Below, piece by piece: positions 8,941 to 16,205 of a stretch of DNA of 64,000 bases. The stretch lies in NCBI GenBank assembly GCA_016187925.1, contig JACPIS010000023.1, positions 62,001 to 126,000 of the forward strand, in the 5' to 3' direction. The notes beneath the pieces were generated by a model that was given only the letters and a program-made list of their open reading frames with translations, ran no database searches and was not told the origin of the DNA. A program made the translations under genes and the position numbers. The first letter of the stretch is position 1. Each line of letters begins with the position of its first letter. Origin of the DNA: Opitutia bacterium. Lineage in GTDB: Bacteria > Verrucomicrobiota > Verrucomicrobiia > Opitutales > Opitutaceae.

Positions 8941-10889
8941 TGGCGGGAATGCTGCTGCCCGTCGCCTTGCTGGGCCTCGCGACGGGCATCGTCACCGGCC
9001 CGCGGTGGCCACGCGTGTGGCTCGCCCTGATGCTCGCCGGTTCGGCGGCGGCGCTCGTTGCGGCCGGCTCGGTGCTGGCGGGTGCGCCGGACTGGGATTG
9101 GCACAGCGATTTTCCGCTGGCGGGTGAGCTGCTGCACCTGCGGCTCGATGGCGTGAGCGCGTTCTTCCTCGCCCTGCTGGCCGTGGTCGCCGGCACCGGC
9201 TCGGCCTACGCGCACGAATATTGGAGCGACCAGGAGCAGCCCGCGTCGGCGCCGCGCGGGCGGATGTGGTGGAGCGGCCTCGTGCTCAGCCTGGCGCTCG
9301 TGCTGGTGCTGTCCAACGGCCTGCATTTCCTCATTGCGTGGGAACTCTTCGCGCTCAGCGCGTTTTTCCTCATCACGCTCGACCGGCGCCGGGCCGACGT
9401 GCGCGCGGCGGGCTGGCTGTACCTGGCGGCGTCGCACGCCGGCACGCTGGCGCTGTTTGCCTTTTTCTCCACGCTGGCGGCGCGCACGGGCAGCTGGGAG
9501 CTCGGTCCGGCACTGCGCGATAACGCGGCCCTGGCGCCGCTGTTCTGGCTGGCGCTGGCGGGGTTCGGCATCAAGGCCGGCCTGTTCCCGCTGCACATCT
9601 GGCTGCCGTCGGCGCATGCGAGCGCGCCGAGCCACGTGTCGGCGATGTTGTCCGGCGTGGCGCTCAAGGTCGGTGTGTACGGCATCGTGCGTTTCAGCGG
9701 CTGGCTGCCGGTGCCGCCGGCCGCCGGCTGGGTGCTGGTCGGCGTGGGCGTCGCGAGCGCGCTGCTCGGCATCGCGTTCGCGTTCGCGCAAAACGATTTC
9801 AAGCGCCTGCTGGCTTACTGCTCCGTCGAGAACATCGGCATCATCCTCACCGGGCTCGGCTTCGCGCTGGTGGCGGCCGGGCAGGGCGGCGCGGCGTGGG
9901 GCCGGCTGGCTCTCGTGGGCGGACTGCTGCATGTGTGGAATCACGGCCTGTTCAAGTCGCTGCTGTTCTTCGGCGCGGGCTCGGTGCTGCATGCCACCGG
10001 CACGCGCGAGATGAGCCGGCTCGGCGGACTGTGGCGGGCGATGCCGTGGACGGCCGGGCTGTTCGCGCTCGGCGCCGTGGCGATCTCCGGCCTGCCGCCG
10101 CTCAACGGCTTCGTGAGCGAGTGGCTGGTTTACCTCGGGCTTTTTGATACGGCAACCAGCCGCGGTCCCGCGGCGTGGGCCGCCGTGCCGGCGACGATCC
10201 TCCTGGCGACTTCGGGGGCGCTGGCGCTGGCGACCTTCGTGAAAGCGGGCGCGCTGATCTTCCTCGGTGCGCCGCGCTCGGAGGCGGCGAAGCACGTGCA
10301 CGAGTGCGGACCGTGGATGCGCGGGCCGATGTGGGTGCTCGCGGCGGCGTGCGTGGTCATCGCGCTGGCACCGGGTGCCGTCTGGCCGGCGGTGGCGCGG
10401 GCGGCGGGCGCGTGGCGCCCGGGTTGGGGCGGGCTCGAATTGCCGGCGCCGCTCTTCACGCTCGGCGTGGTCAACGCCACGCTGGCGGGGCTGTTCATCG
10501 TCGCCGCCGCGTGGCTTTGGCGGCGGGCGCTGGGCAACGGCCTGCGCCGGGCGCTGACGTGGGATTGCGGCTACGCGGCGCCGACGGCGCGCATGCAATA
10601 CACGGGCGGCTCCTTCGCGGGCATCGCGGCCGGCTGGTTTTTCTGGATTCTCCGTCCCGAGCGCAAACTGCGGCGGCCGCGCGGGCTGATGCCGGCGGAG
10701 GCGCGCCGCGTGGAGCGTATCCCCGAGACGGTGCTGGAGCAGGTCATCGGCCCGGCGGGCGACGGCGTCCTGCGCGCGTCCACCCTGGTGCGGCGGCTGC
10801 AGCACGGGCGGTTGCAATTCTACATTCTCTACCTGCTCGGCGGCCTTGTCGCGCTGGGCGTGTTGGTTTTAATGGGGGGCACGTCATGA
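8937..10889 (+). CDS. hyfB: HyfB-like proton-translocating subunit, copy 2
   Basis: 650 residues, the same length as copy 1 and colinear with it. It keeps the family residues: the Glu in the IAWELFALS helix, the Lys in GFGIKAGLFPLHIWLP and the Lys in SGVALKVGVYG. Long identical stretches in the central helices, for example around VENIGIIL and the GLWRAMPWTAGLFALG segment, show recent common origin. The start is ATG 8937 (a second ATG follows at once), overlapping the EIIA gene by 4 bp; the 3' end overlaps hyfC by 4 bp. With HyfF this gives the complex three antiporter-like subunits. Confidence 0.88.
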   Translation: MMAGMLLPVALLGLATGIVTGPRWPRVWLALMLAGSAAALVAAGSVLAGAPDWDWHSDFPLAGELLHLRLDGVSAFFLALLAVVAGTGSAYAHEYWSDQEQPASAPRGRMWWSGLVLSLALVLVLSNGLHFLIAWELFALSAFFLITLDRRRADVRAAGWLYLAASHAGTLALFAFFSTLAARTGSWELGPALRDNAALAPLFWLALAGFGIKAGLFPLHIWLPSAHASAPSHVSAMLSGVALKVGVYGIVRFSGWLPVPPAAGWVLVGVGVASALLGIAFAFAQNDFKRLLAYCSVENIGIILTGLGFALVAAGQGGAAWGRLALVGGLLHVWNHGLFKSLLFFGAGSVLHATGTREMSRLGGLWRAMPWTAGLFALGAVAISGLPPLNGFVSEWLVYLGLFDTATSRGPAAWAAVPATILLATSGALALATFVKAGALIFLGAPRSEAAKHVHECGPWMRGPMWVLAAACVVIALAPGAVWPAVARAAGAWRPGWGGLELPAPLFTLGVVNATLAGLFIVAAAWLWRRALGNGLRRALTWDCGYAAPTARMQYTGGSFAGIAAGWFFWILRPERKLRRPRGLMPAEARRVERIPETVLEQVIGPAGDGVLRASTLVRRLQHGRLQFYILYLLGGLVALGVLVLMGGTS

Positions 10890-11794
10890 GCCTGATCTTG
10901 GAGATTTTCCTGCGGCTGGCCGGCTGGGTGATCCTGGCGCCGCTGCTGCCGGGCATCATCAACAAGGTGAAGGCGTGGGTGGCGGGCCGGCGCGGGCCGC
11001 CGGTGCTGCAGCTTTACTACGATCTCGCGCGGCTGTGGCAGAAGGGCGTCGTGCTGAGCACGCTGGCTTCGCCGGGTTTCGTGGCCGGTCCGGCCGTGGC
11101 GTGGGTGGCCGTGGCGGGCGCGGCGCTGCTGCTGCCGCTGGGGCCGGCGGGCGGCGCGCTGAGTTTCCGCGGCGACGTGCTGCTGCTCGTCTATCTGCTC
11201 GCCGTGGCGCGGTTCTGCACGGCGTGGGCCGCACTGGAGACCGGCTCGGCCTTCGAGGGCATGGGCGCGGCGCGCGAGGTGAGCTACGCGGTGCTGACCG
11301 AGGCGGCCGTCATGACCGCGGTGTTGTCGCTCAGCGTGCTGACCGGCAGCGTGACGCTGACCACCATGCTCGCGCCGTCGGCGGGGGCGGGTGCGGCGCT
11401 GCTCGCGGCGGGCCTGTTTGCCGTGCTGCTGGCGGAGAACTGCCGCGTGCCATTCGACGATCCGAACACCCATCTTGAACTCACGATGATCCACGAGGTG
11501 ATGGTGCTCGACCACAGCGGACCGCCGCTGGCGGTGATCCTGCACGGCGCGGCGATGAAACTCCTGCTGTTCGCGCTGCTGTTGTGCGAGGCGGTGCTGC
11601 CGCTCGGCCGGCTGGCGCCGCTGCCGGCCGCCGGAGTGCTGGCGGTCGCGGTGCTGGGGGTGACGGTCGGCGTGGGGCTGGCCGAATCGCTGATGGCGCG
11701 CCTTGCCTTCCGGCGCGTGCCGCTGCTGCTGACGACGGCGTTCCTGCTCTGCCTGTTCGCGCTGCTCGCGGCGTGGAAGGGAGGCGCGGTATGA
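10886..11794 (+). CDS. hyfC: HyfC/NuoH-like membrane subunit
   Basis: 302 residues with about eight hydrophobic segments. It is the membrane anchor that joins the peripheral arm to the ion pumps in hydrogenase-4, Ech and complex I. Family hallmarks are the early GIINKVKAW...GRRGPPVLQLYYDL loop, the acidic LETGSAFEGMGAAREVSYA loop near residue 115, and the AENCRVPFDDPNTHLELTMIH loop near residue 185. The glutamates in these loops line the quinone/ion entry region in characterised relatives. It overlaps the preceding and following genes by 4 bp each. Confidence 0.9.
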   Translation: MSLILEIFLRLAGWVILAPLLPGIINKVKAWVAGRRGPPVLQLYYDLARLWQKGVVLSTLASPGFVAGPAVAWVAVAGAALLLPLGPAGGALSFRGDVLLLVYLLAVARFCTAWAALETGSAFEGMGAAREVSYAVLTEAAVMTAVLSLSVLTGSVTLTTMLAPSAGAGAALLAAGLFAVLLAENCRVPFDDPNTHLELTMIHEVMVLDHSGPPLAVILHGAAMKLLLFALLLCEAVLPLGRLAPLPAAGVLAVAVLGVTVGVGLAESLMARLAFRRVPLLLTTAFLLCLFALLAAWKGGAV

Positions 11795-12432
11795 ACGGCA
11801 CCCTGAACCTGCTCGTCGGCGTCGCGATGGGGCTCAACCTGCTCGCGCTCGGCAGTGGCCGACTGCCGGCCGTCATCCGCGCGATGTCGGTGCAAGGCGT
11901 CGTGCTCGGCGTGATGCCGCTGCTGATGGAACACCAATTCGACTGGCTCGTCGCGCTCGTTGCGCTGGCGACGGTGGCGGTGAAAGGCTTCGTGATTCCC
12001 GGCCTGCTGCGACGCGCCATGCGGACGGCGAACATCGAACGCGAGAATGAGCCGTTCATCGGCTTCGTGCCTTCGCTGCTGCTCGGCGCGGGCGGCACGA
12101 TCGCCGCCGTGGCGCTGGCGCGCGCGCTGCCGCTGCTGCCCGAGCACGCCGGCACGCTGCTGGTGCCGGGCTCGCTGGCGTCGGTGCTGACCGGCTTCGT
12201 GCTGCTGATCGGCCGGGCGAAGGCCATTTCGCAGGTCTGCGGCTATCTCATTCTCGAAAACGGCATCTATCTCTTCGGCCTGCTGCTCATCCATGCCACG
12301 CCGCTGCTGGTGGAGGCGGGCATCCTGCTCGACCTCACCGTCGGCGTGTTCGTGATCGGCATCATCGTGGACCGCATCCAACGCGCGTTCGACTCGCTCG
12401 ACACCCGCAAACTCACCGTGCTGCGCGAATGA
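11791..12432 (+). CDS. hyfE: HyfE-like membrane subunit (NuoK-like C-terminus)
   Basis: 213 residues, mostly hydrophobic, about six to seven membrane segments. The C-terminal half carries the NuoK-like pattern (QVCGYLILENGIYLFGLLL) with a membrane glutamate, and an acidic terminal stretch (DSLDTRKLTVLRE). HyfE homologues are constant partners of HyfB/HyfF in group 4 hydrogenase-type complexes. It starts at ATG 11791, overlapping hyfC, and overlaps hyfF by 4 bp, so it is translationally coupled on both sides. Confidence 0.85.
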   Translation: MNGTLNLLVGVAMGLNLLALGSGRLPAVIRAMSVQGVVLGVMPLLMEHQFDWLVALVALATVAVKGFVIPGLLRRAMRTANIERENEPFIGFVPSLLLGAGGTIAAVALARALPLLPEHAGTLLVPGSLASVLTGFVLLIGRAKAISQVCGYLILENGIYLFGLLLIHATPLLVEAGILLDLTVGVFVIGIIVDRIQRAFDSLDTRKLTVLRE

Positions 12433-13871
12433 AAGAATACCTGCTCATCATCGTGCCTTTTGCCGGGGCGGCGCTCGCGGCGGTCTGGCCGGTCGAGCGC
12501 ACCCGGGCGTGGCTGATGCCGGCGGTCGGCGTCGTGCACACGGCGTTGTCGCTCTGGCTGCTGTTCGCCCCGCCGCCCGTGGCGCCGGGAGCGTGGCTGG
12601 CTTTCGATCCGCTGGCGCGCGCGGTGCTGCCGATGGTGTCGCTGCTGTTCACCTTTTGCGCGGCTTACGGCGTCTCCTACCTCGAAGTGCGGCCGGAGCG
12701 GCCGAACCGGACGTTCGTCGCGCTGATGCTGGCCATGCTGGGCCTGTTGAGCGCGGCCCATCAGGCGCGGCATCTCGGCCTGCTCTGGATCGCGACCGAG
12801 GGCCTGACGCTCGCGGCGGTGCCGCTCCTGCACTTCAACGGCACGGCCCGCGCCTTCGAGGCGACGTGGAAATACCTGCTCGTCGGCGGCACGGGTATCG
12901 CGTTGTCGCTGCTCGGCTCGTTCTGCCTCGGCTACGCGTCGCTGCACGGCGGCGGCGGGGGCGATCTGACTTTTGCCGCGTTGATGGAGCGGGGCTCCGA
13001 TCTCTCTCGTCCGTGGGTGCTGACCGCGTGGGTGCTGCTGCTCGCGGGCTACGGCACCAAGATGGGCCTGGCGCCGATGCACACGTGGAAACCCGATGCC
13101 TACGGCGAGGCGCCCGGCATCGTCGGCGCGATGCTCGCCGGCGGCGTCACGACCGTGGCGTTCACCGCGGTGCTGCGCGTGCGCGCCGTGGTGGCCGCGG
13201 CGGGGGAGGGCGCGGTGGCCGACCGCACGCTGATGGCCATCGGATTGTTTTCCATGCTCGTGGCGGCGCTGTTTCTCCTCGGTACGCGCGACTACAAGCG
13301 CATGCTCGCCTACTCGAGCGTCGAGCACATGGGCATCCTCACGGTCGGCGCGGCCCTGGGCAGCGCGGGCGTGTGGGCGGCGCTCTTCCACGTCTGGAAC
13401 AACAGCCTGACCAAGGGCGCGCTGTTCCTGAGCGCGGGCAACATCCGGCGCGCGGCCGGCGCGAGCACGATGGACGAGGTGCGCGGCATGTCCATCGTCA
13501 CCCCGCAGTCGGCGGCGATTTTCGTGGCGGGCCTGTTCGCCGTGACGGCGTGTCCGCCGTTCGGGCCGTTCTTCAGCGAACTGCTGGTCGTGCGCACGGC
13601 CTTCGCCGCGGACCGGGCCGGCCCGGCCGCGATGTTCCTGGGCTGCCTGCTCTTCGCGTTTTTCGGCCTGACCCGTGTGGTGTTCGGCATCGTCGACGGG
13701 CGCCCGCGCACCGCGGCGCGAGCCGGCAGCCGGCGCTTCCGCGAAACCGCCGGGCTCATCCTGCCGCCGCTGCTCCTGCTCGGCTGCTCGCTCTGGCTCG
13801 GCCTGGCGACACCCACGGTGCTGACCGACGCGTGGACCGACGCGGTCAGCCAACTTTTCCCCACGCCATGA
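12429..13871 (+). CDS. hyfF: HyfF-like proton-translocating subunit
   Basis: 480 residues, about 13-14 membrane segments, a third antiporter-type subunit related to NuoL/M/N and HyfF. Diagnostic stretches are the WIATEGLTLAAVPLLHF helix, the GYGTKMGLAPMHTWKPDAYGEAPG loop with the pathway lysine, and the HMGILTVGAALGS helix. It differs from the two HyfB copies and is not a third duplicate. It overlaps hyfE at the start and the large-subunit gene at the stop, by 4 bp each. Confidence 0.9.
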   Translation: MKEYLLIIVPFAGAALAAVWPVERTRAWLMPAVGVVHTALSLWLLFAPPPVAPGAWLAFDPLARAVLPMVSLLFTFCAAYGVSYLEVRPERPNRTFVALMLAMLGLLSAAHQARHLGLLWIATEGLTLAAVPLLHFNGTARAFEATWKYLLVGGTGIALSLLGSFCLGYASLHGGGGGDLTFAALMERGSDLSRPWVLTAWVLLLAGYGTKMGLAPMHTWKPDAYGEAPGIVGAMLAGGVTTVAFTAVLRVRAVVAAAGEGAVADRTLMAIGLFSMLVAALFLLGTRDYKRMLAYSSVEHMGILTVGAALGSAGVWAALFHVWNNSLTKGALFLSAGNIRRAAGASTMDEVRGMSIVTPQSAAIFVAGLFAVTACPPFGPFFSELLVVRTAFAADRAGPAAMFLGCLLFAFFGLTRVVFGIVDGRPRTAARAGSRRFRETAGLILPPLLLLGCSLWLGLATPTVLTDAWTDAVSQLFPTP

Positions 13872-15349
13872 GTTCGCTCACTCCCTTTGCCCTGCTGGCC
13901 AACGCCACGTCGCTCCCGTGGGCCGAGGTGCCGGCGTGGCCGGCGGCGGAGTTCGTCCGCCTGACCGCGGGCGAGCTGCAGCGCGGCGGGCGGCTTTGCG
14001 CGTGGTTCGGCGTGCCCGGCTCCGGCGGCACGCGGCTCGTGGCGGTGCTGGCGTTCGACGCCGACAACACGCTGGCGGTCGGCCGCAGCCTGCCCGTAGG
14101 CGGCAGTTACCCGTCGCTCACGTTGACGCATGCGCAGGCGCATCTGTTCGAGCGCGAGGTCTGGGAGCAGCACGGCCTCGTGCCGGAGGGCCATCCGTGG
14201 CTCAAACCCGTGCGGCGGAGCGCCGGCACGGCGCCGGCCAACGGCGAATTTTTCCGCGTGGGCGGCAGCGAAGTGCACGAGGTGGCCGTCGGTCCGGTGC
14301 ACGCCGGCATCATCGAGCCCGGGCATTTCCGCTTCCAGTGTGCAGGCGAGGAGGTGCTGCATCTGGAGATCGCGCTCGGCTACCAGCACCGCGGCGTCGA
14401 GACGGCGCTGGCCGGCGGCCCGCATCGCGCGACGCTCAGCCAGCTGGAGACGGTGTCGGGCGACACGACCATTGCGCACGCCACCGCGCACGCGACGCTG
14501 ATCGAGACGCTGGGCGGCGCCGAGGCTCCGTTGCGCGCGCAATGGCTGCGCGCGATCGCACTCGAACTGGAGCGGCTGGCCAACCACACCGGCGACCTCG
14601 GCGCGCTGGCCAACGACGTGGCGTTCCTGCCCACCGCGTCGGCCTGCGGCAAGATCCGCGGCGATTTTCTCAACCTCACCGCGCTGCTCTGCGGCAACCG
14701 CTTCGGCCGCGGGCAGGTGCGCCCCGGCGGCTGCCGGCACGACCTCGAACCGGCGCGCATCGAGCGGATGCGCCCGCTGCTGACCGCGGCGCTGGCCGAG
14801 GTGGAGCAGGCGGCGGTCTGGTTGTGGGACGCCGCGTCGGCGCGCGCGCGCTTCGAGAACACCGGCACGGTGTTCACCGAGCAGGCGGCCGAGATCGGGC
14901 TCGTCGGCCCGGCGGCGCGGGCCTGCGGGCTTGTGCGCGACGTGCGTTTCGACCATCCGGCGGGCTGGCATCGTTTCGCGCAGACGCCGGTGGCCGTGTG
15001 GCCGGGCGGCGACGTGCTCTCCCGCGCGCGCGTGCGCTGGCTCGAAATCCAGCGTTCCGGACAATTCCTGCTCGAGCAGCTCGCCGCACCGCCCGAGGGC
15101 GAAATCCACGCCGCGCCCGCGGTCGCGGCGAGCGACACGCTGGCGGTCGCGCTGGTGGAAGGCTGGCGCGGCGAGGTCTGCCACGTGGCGCTGACCGACG
15201 CGGGCGGGCGTTTCCGCCGCTACAAGATCGTCGATCCATCCTTCCACAACTGGACCGGGCTCGCGCTGGCGTTGCGCGGCCAGGCCATCTCGGATTTCCC
15301 GGTCTGCAACAAGAGCTTCAACCTTTCCTACTGCGGCTTCGATCTCTGA
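13868..15349 (+). CDS. hyfG: HyfG-like large subunit lacking all Ni-Fe ligand cysteines
   Basis: 493 residues: a NuoC-like N-terminal domain (about 1-125, with the FEREVWEQHGLVPEGHPWL motif near 94-112) fused to a NuoD/NiFe-hydrogenase large-subunit domain (about 135-493). In true group 4 hydrogenases two CxxC motifs bind Ni-Fe. Here the first is VSGDT (S197, T200 in place of Cys) and the second reads DPSFHN (S458, N461). GYQHRGVE and NKSFNLSYCGFDL are otherwise typical of the family. The protein therefore should not make or oxidise H2. It fits the energy-converting-hydrogenase-related (Ehr) group, whose electron partners are unsettled. Confidence 0.9.
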   Translation: MSSLTPFALLANATSLPWAEVPAWPAAEFVRLTAGELQRGGRLCAWFGVPGSGGTRLVAVLAFDADNTLAVGRSLPVGGSYPSLTLTHAQAHLFEREVWEQHGLVPEGHPWLKPVRRSAGTAPANGEFFRVGGSEVHEVAVGPVHAGIIEPGHFRFQCAGEEVLHLEIALGYQHRGVETALAGGPHRATLSQLETVSGDTTIAHATAHATLIETLGGAEAPLRAQWLRAIALELERLANHTGDLGALANDVAFLPTASACGKIRGDFLNLTALLCGNRFGRGQVRPGGCRHDLEPARIERMRPLLTAALAEVEQAAVWLWDAASARARFENTGTVFTEQAAEIGLVGPAARACGLVRDVRFDHPAGWHRFAQTPVAVWPGGDVLSRARVRWLEIQRSGQFLLEQLAAPPEGEIHAAPAVAASDTLAVALVEGWRGEVCHVALTDAGGRFRRYKIVDPSFHNWTGLALALRGQAISDFPVCNKSFNLSYCGFDL

Positions 15350-15365
15350 CGCCGCACCCGCCGCC

Positions 15366-16172
15366 ATGTTCGTCTTCGACACCCTCACTCATCGCCTGAA
15401 GCGCGGTTGCGAAACGATGGCCTATCCCAAGGGGCCGCCGCCGGCGCTGCCCGACCGCCACGGCGGCGCGTTGCGCGTCGACGGCGCGAAATGCGCGGAA
15501 GGTTGCACGGCGTGCGTGTCTGTCTGTCCGACCGAGGCGATCACCCGCGTGCCCGGCCGGCCGGTGGCGCTCGACCTGGGACGCTGCATTTTCTGCGCGG
15601 CGTGCGTCGAGACGTGCCCGACGCAGGCGATCACTCAGACCGGCGACCACCGGATGGCGGCGCGCCGCCGCGAGGACCTGGTGCTCGGCGCGTCCGGCGC
15701 GGAGCAGGTGCGGCTCGCCGCGGCGCTCGACGAGAAATTGCGCAAGCTTTTCGGCCGCTCGCTGCGGCTGCGGCAGGTGAGCGCCGGCGGCTGCGCCGCC
15801 TGCGAGGCCGACACGAACGTGCTCGGCACCATCGGCTGGGACCTCGGCCGCTTCGGCGTGCAGTTCGTCGCCTCGCCGCGCCATGCGGACGGCCTGCTCA
15901 TCACCGGGCCGGTGTCATGCAACATGGAGCTGGCGCTGCGCAAGACGTGGGAAGCCGTGCCGGAGCCGAAGATCGTCATCGCGGTCGGCGCCTGCGCGAT
16001 CGCGGGCGGACCGTTCGTCGGCAACCCGGAGGTGCGGAACGGCGCGGCGGCGGTCGTGCCGGTCGATCTTTTCATTCCCGGCTGCCCGCCGCATCCGCTG
16101 ACGATCCTCGACGGACTGCTGCGGTTGCTCGACCGGCTGGAGGAGCGAAAAACGGGGTCGACGGCGAGTTAG
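15366..16172 (+). CDS. hyfI: fused ferredoxin and NuoB/HyfI-like small subunit
   Basis: 268 residues. A two-cluster ferredoxin domain (about 35-90) holds C43/C47/C50/C54 and C74/C77/C80/C84. The first set is spaced C-x3-C-x2-C-x3-C, one residue longer than the usual first gap; the second is canonical. A NuoB/HyfI-like domain (about 125-260) carries C143 and C146 (GGCAACE), C210 (GACAIAGG) and C240 (PGCPPHP), the set that binds the N2-type [4Fe-4S] cluster; an extra C185 lies in GPVSCNME. In E. coli the equivalents HyfH/HycF and HyfI/HycG are separate proteins. Last gene of the operon, 16 bp after the large subunit. Confidence 0.9.
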   Translation: MFVFDTLTHRLKRGCETMAYPKGPPPALPDRHGGALRVDGAKCAEGCTACVSVCPTEAITRVPGRPVALDLGRCIFCAACVETCPTQAITQTGDHRMAARRREDLVLGASGAEQVRLAAALDEKLRKLFGRSLRLRQVSAGGCAACEADTNVLGTIGWDLGRFGVQFVASPRHADGLLITGPVSCNMELALRKTWEAVPEPKIVIAVGACAIAGGPFVGNPEVRNGAAAVVPVDLFIPGCPPHPLTILDGLLRLLDRLEERKTGSTAS

Positions 16173-16205
16173 CGGCGTGGCGGCAATTTCAATCCGGAGT
16201 CGGAT

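Noticed and set aside
13868-15349. Active [NiFe] hydrogenase call for the hyf-like operon
   Set aside because: All four Ni-ligand cysteines of the large subunit are replaced and no maturation genes are present.
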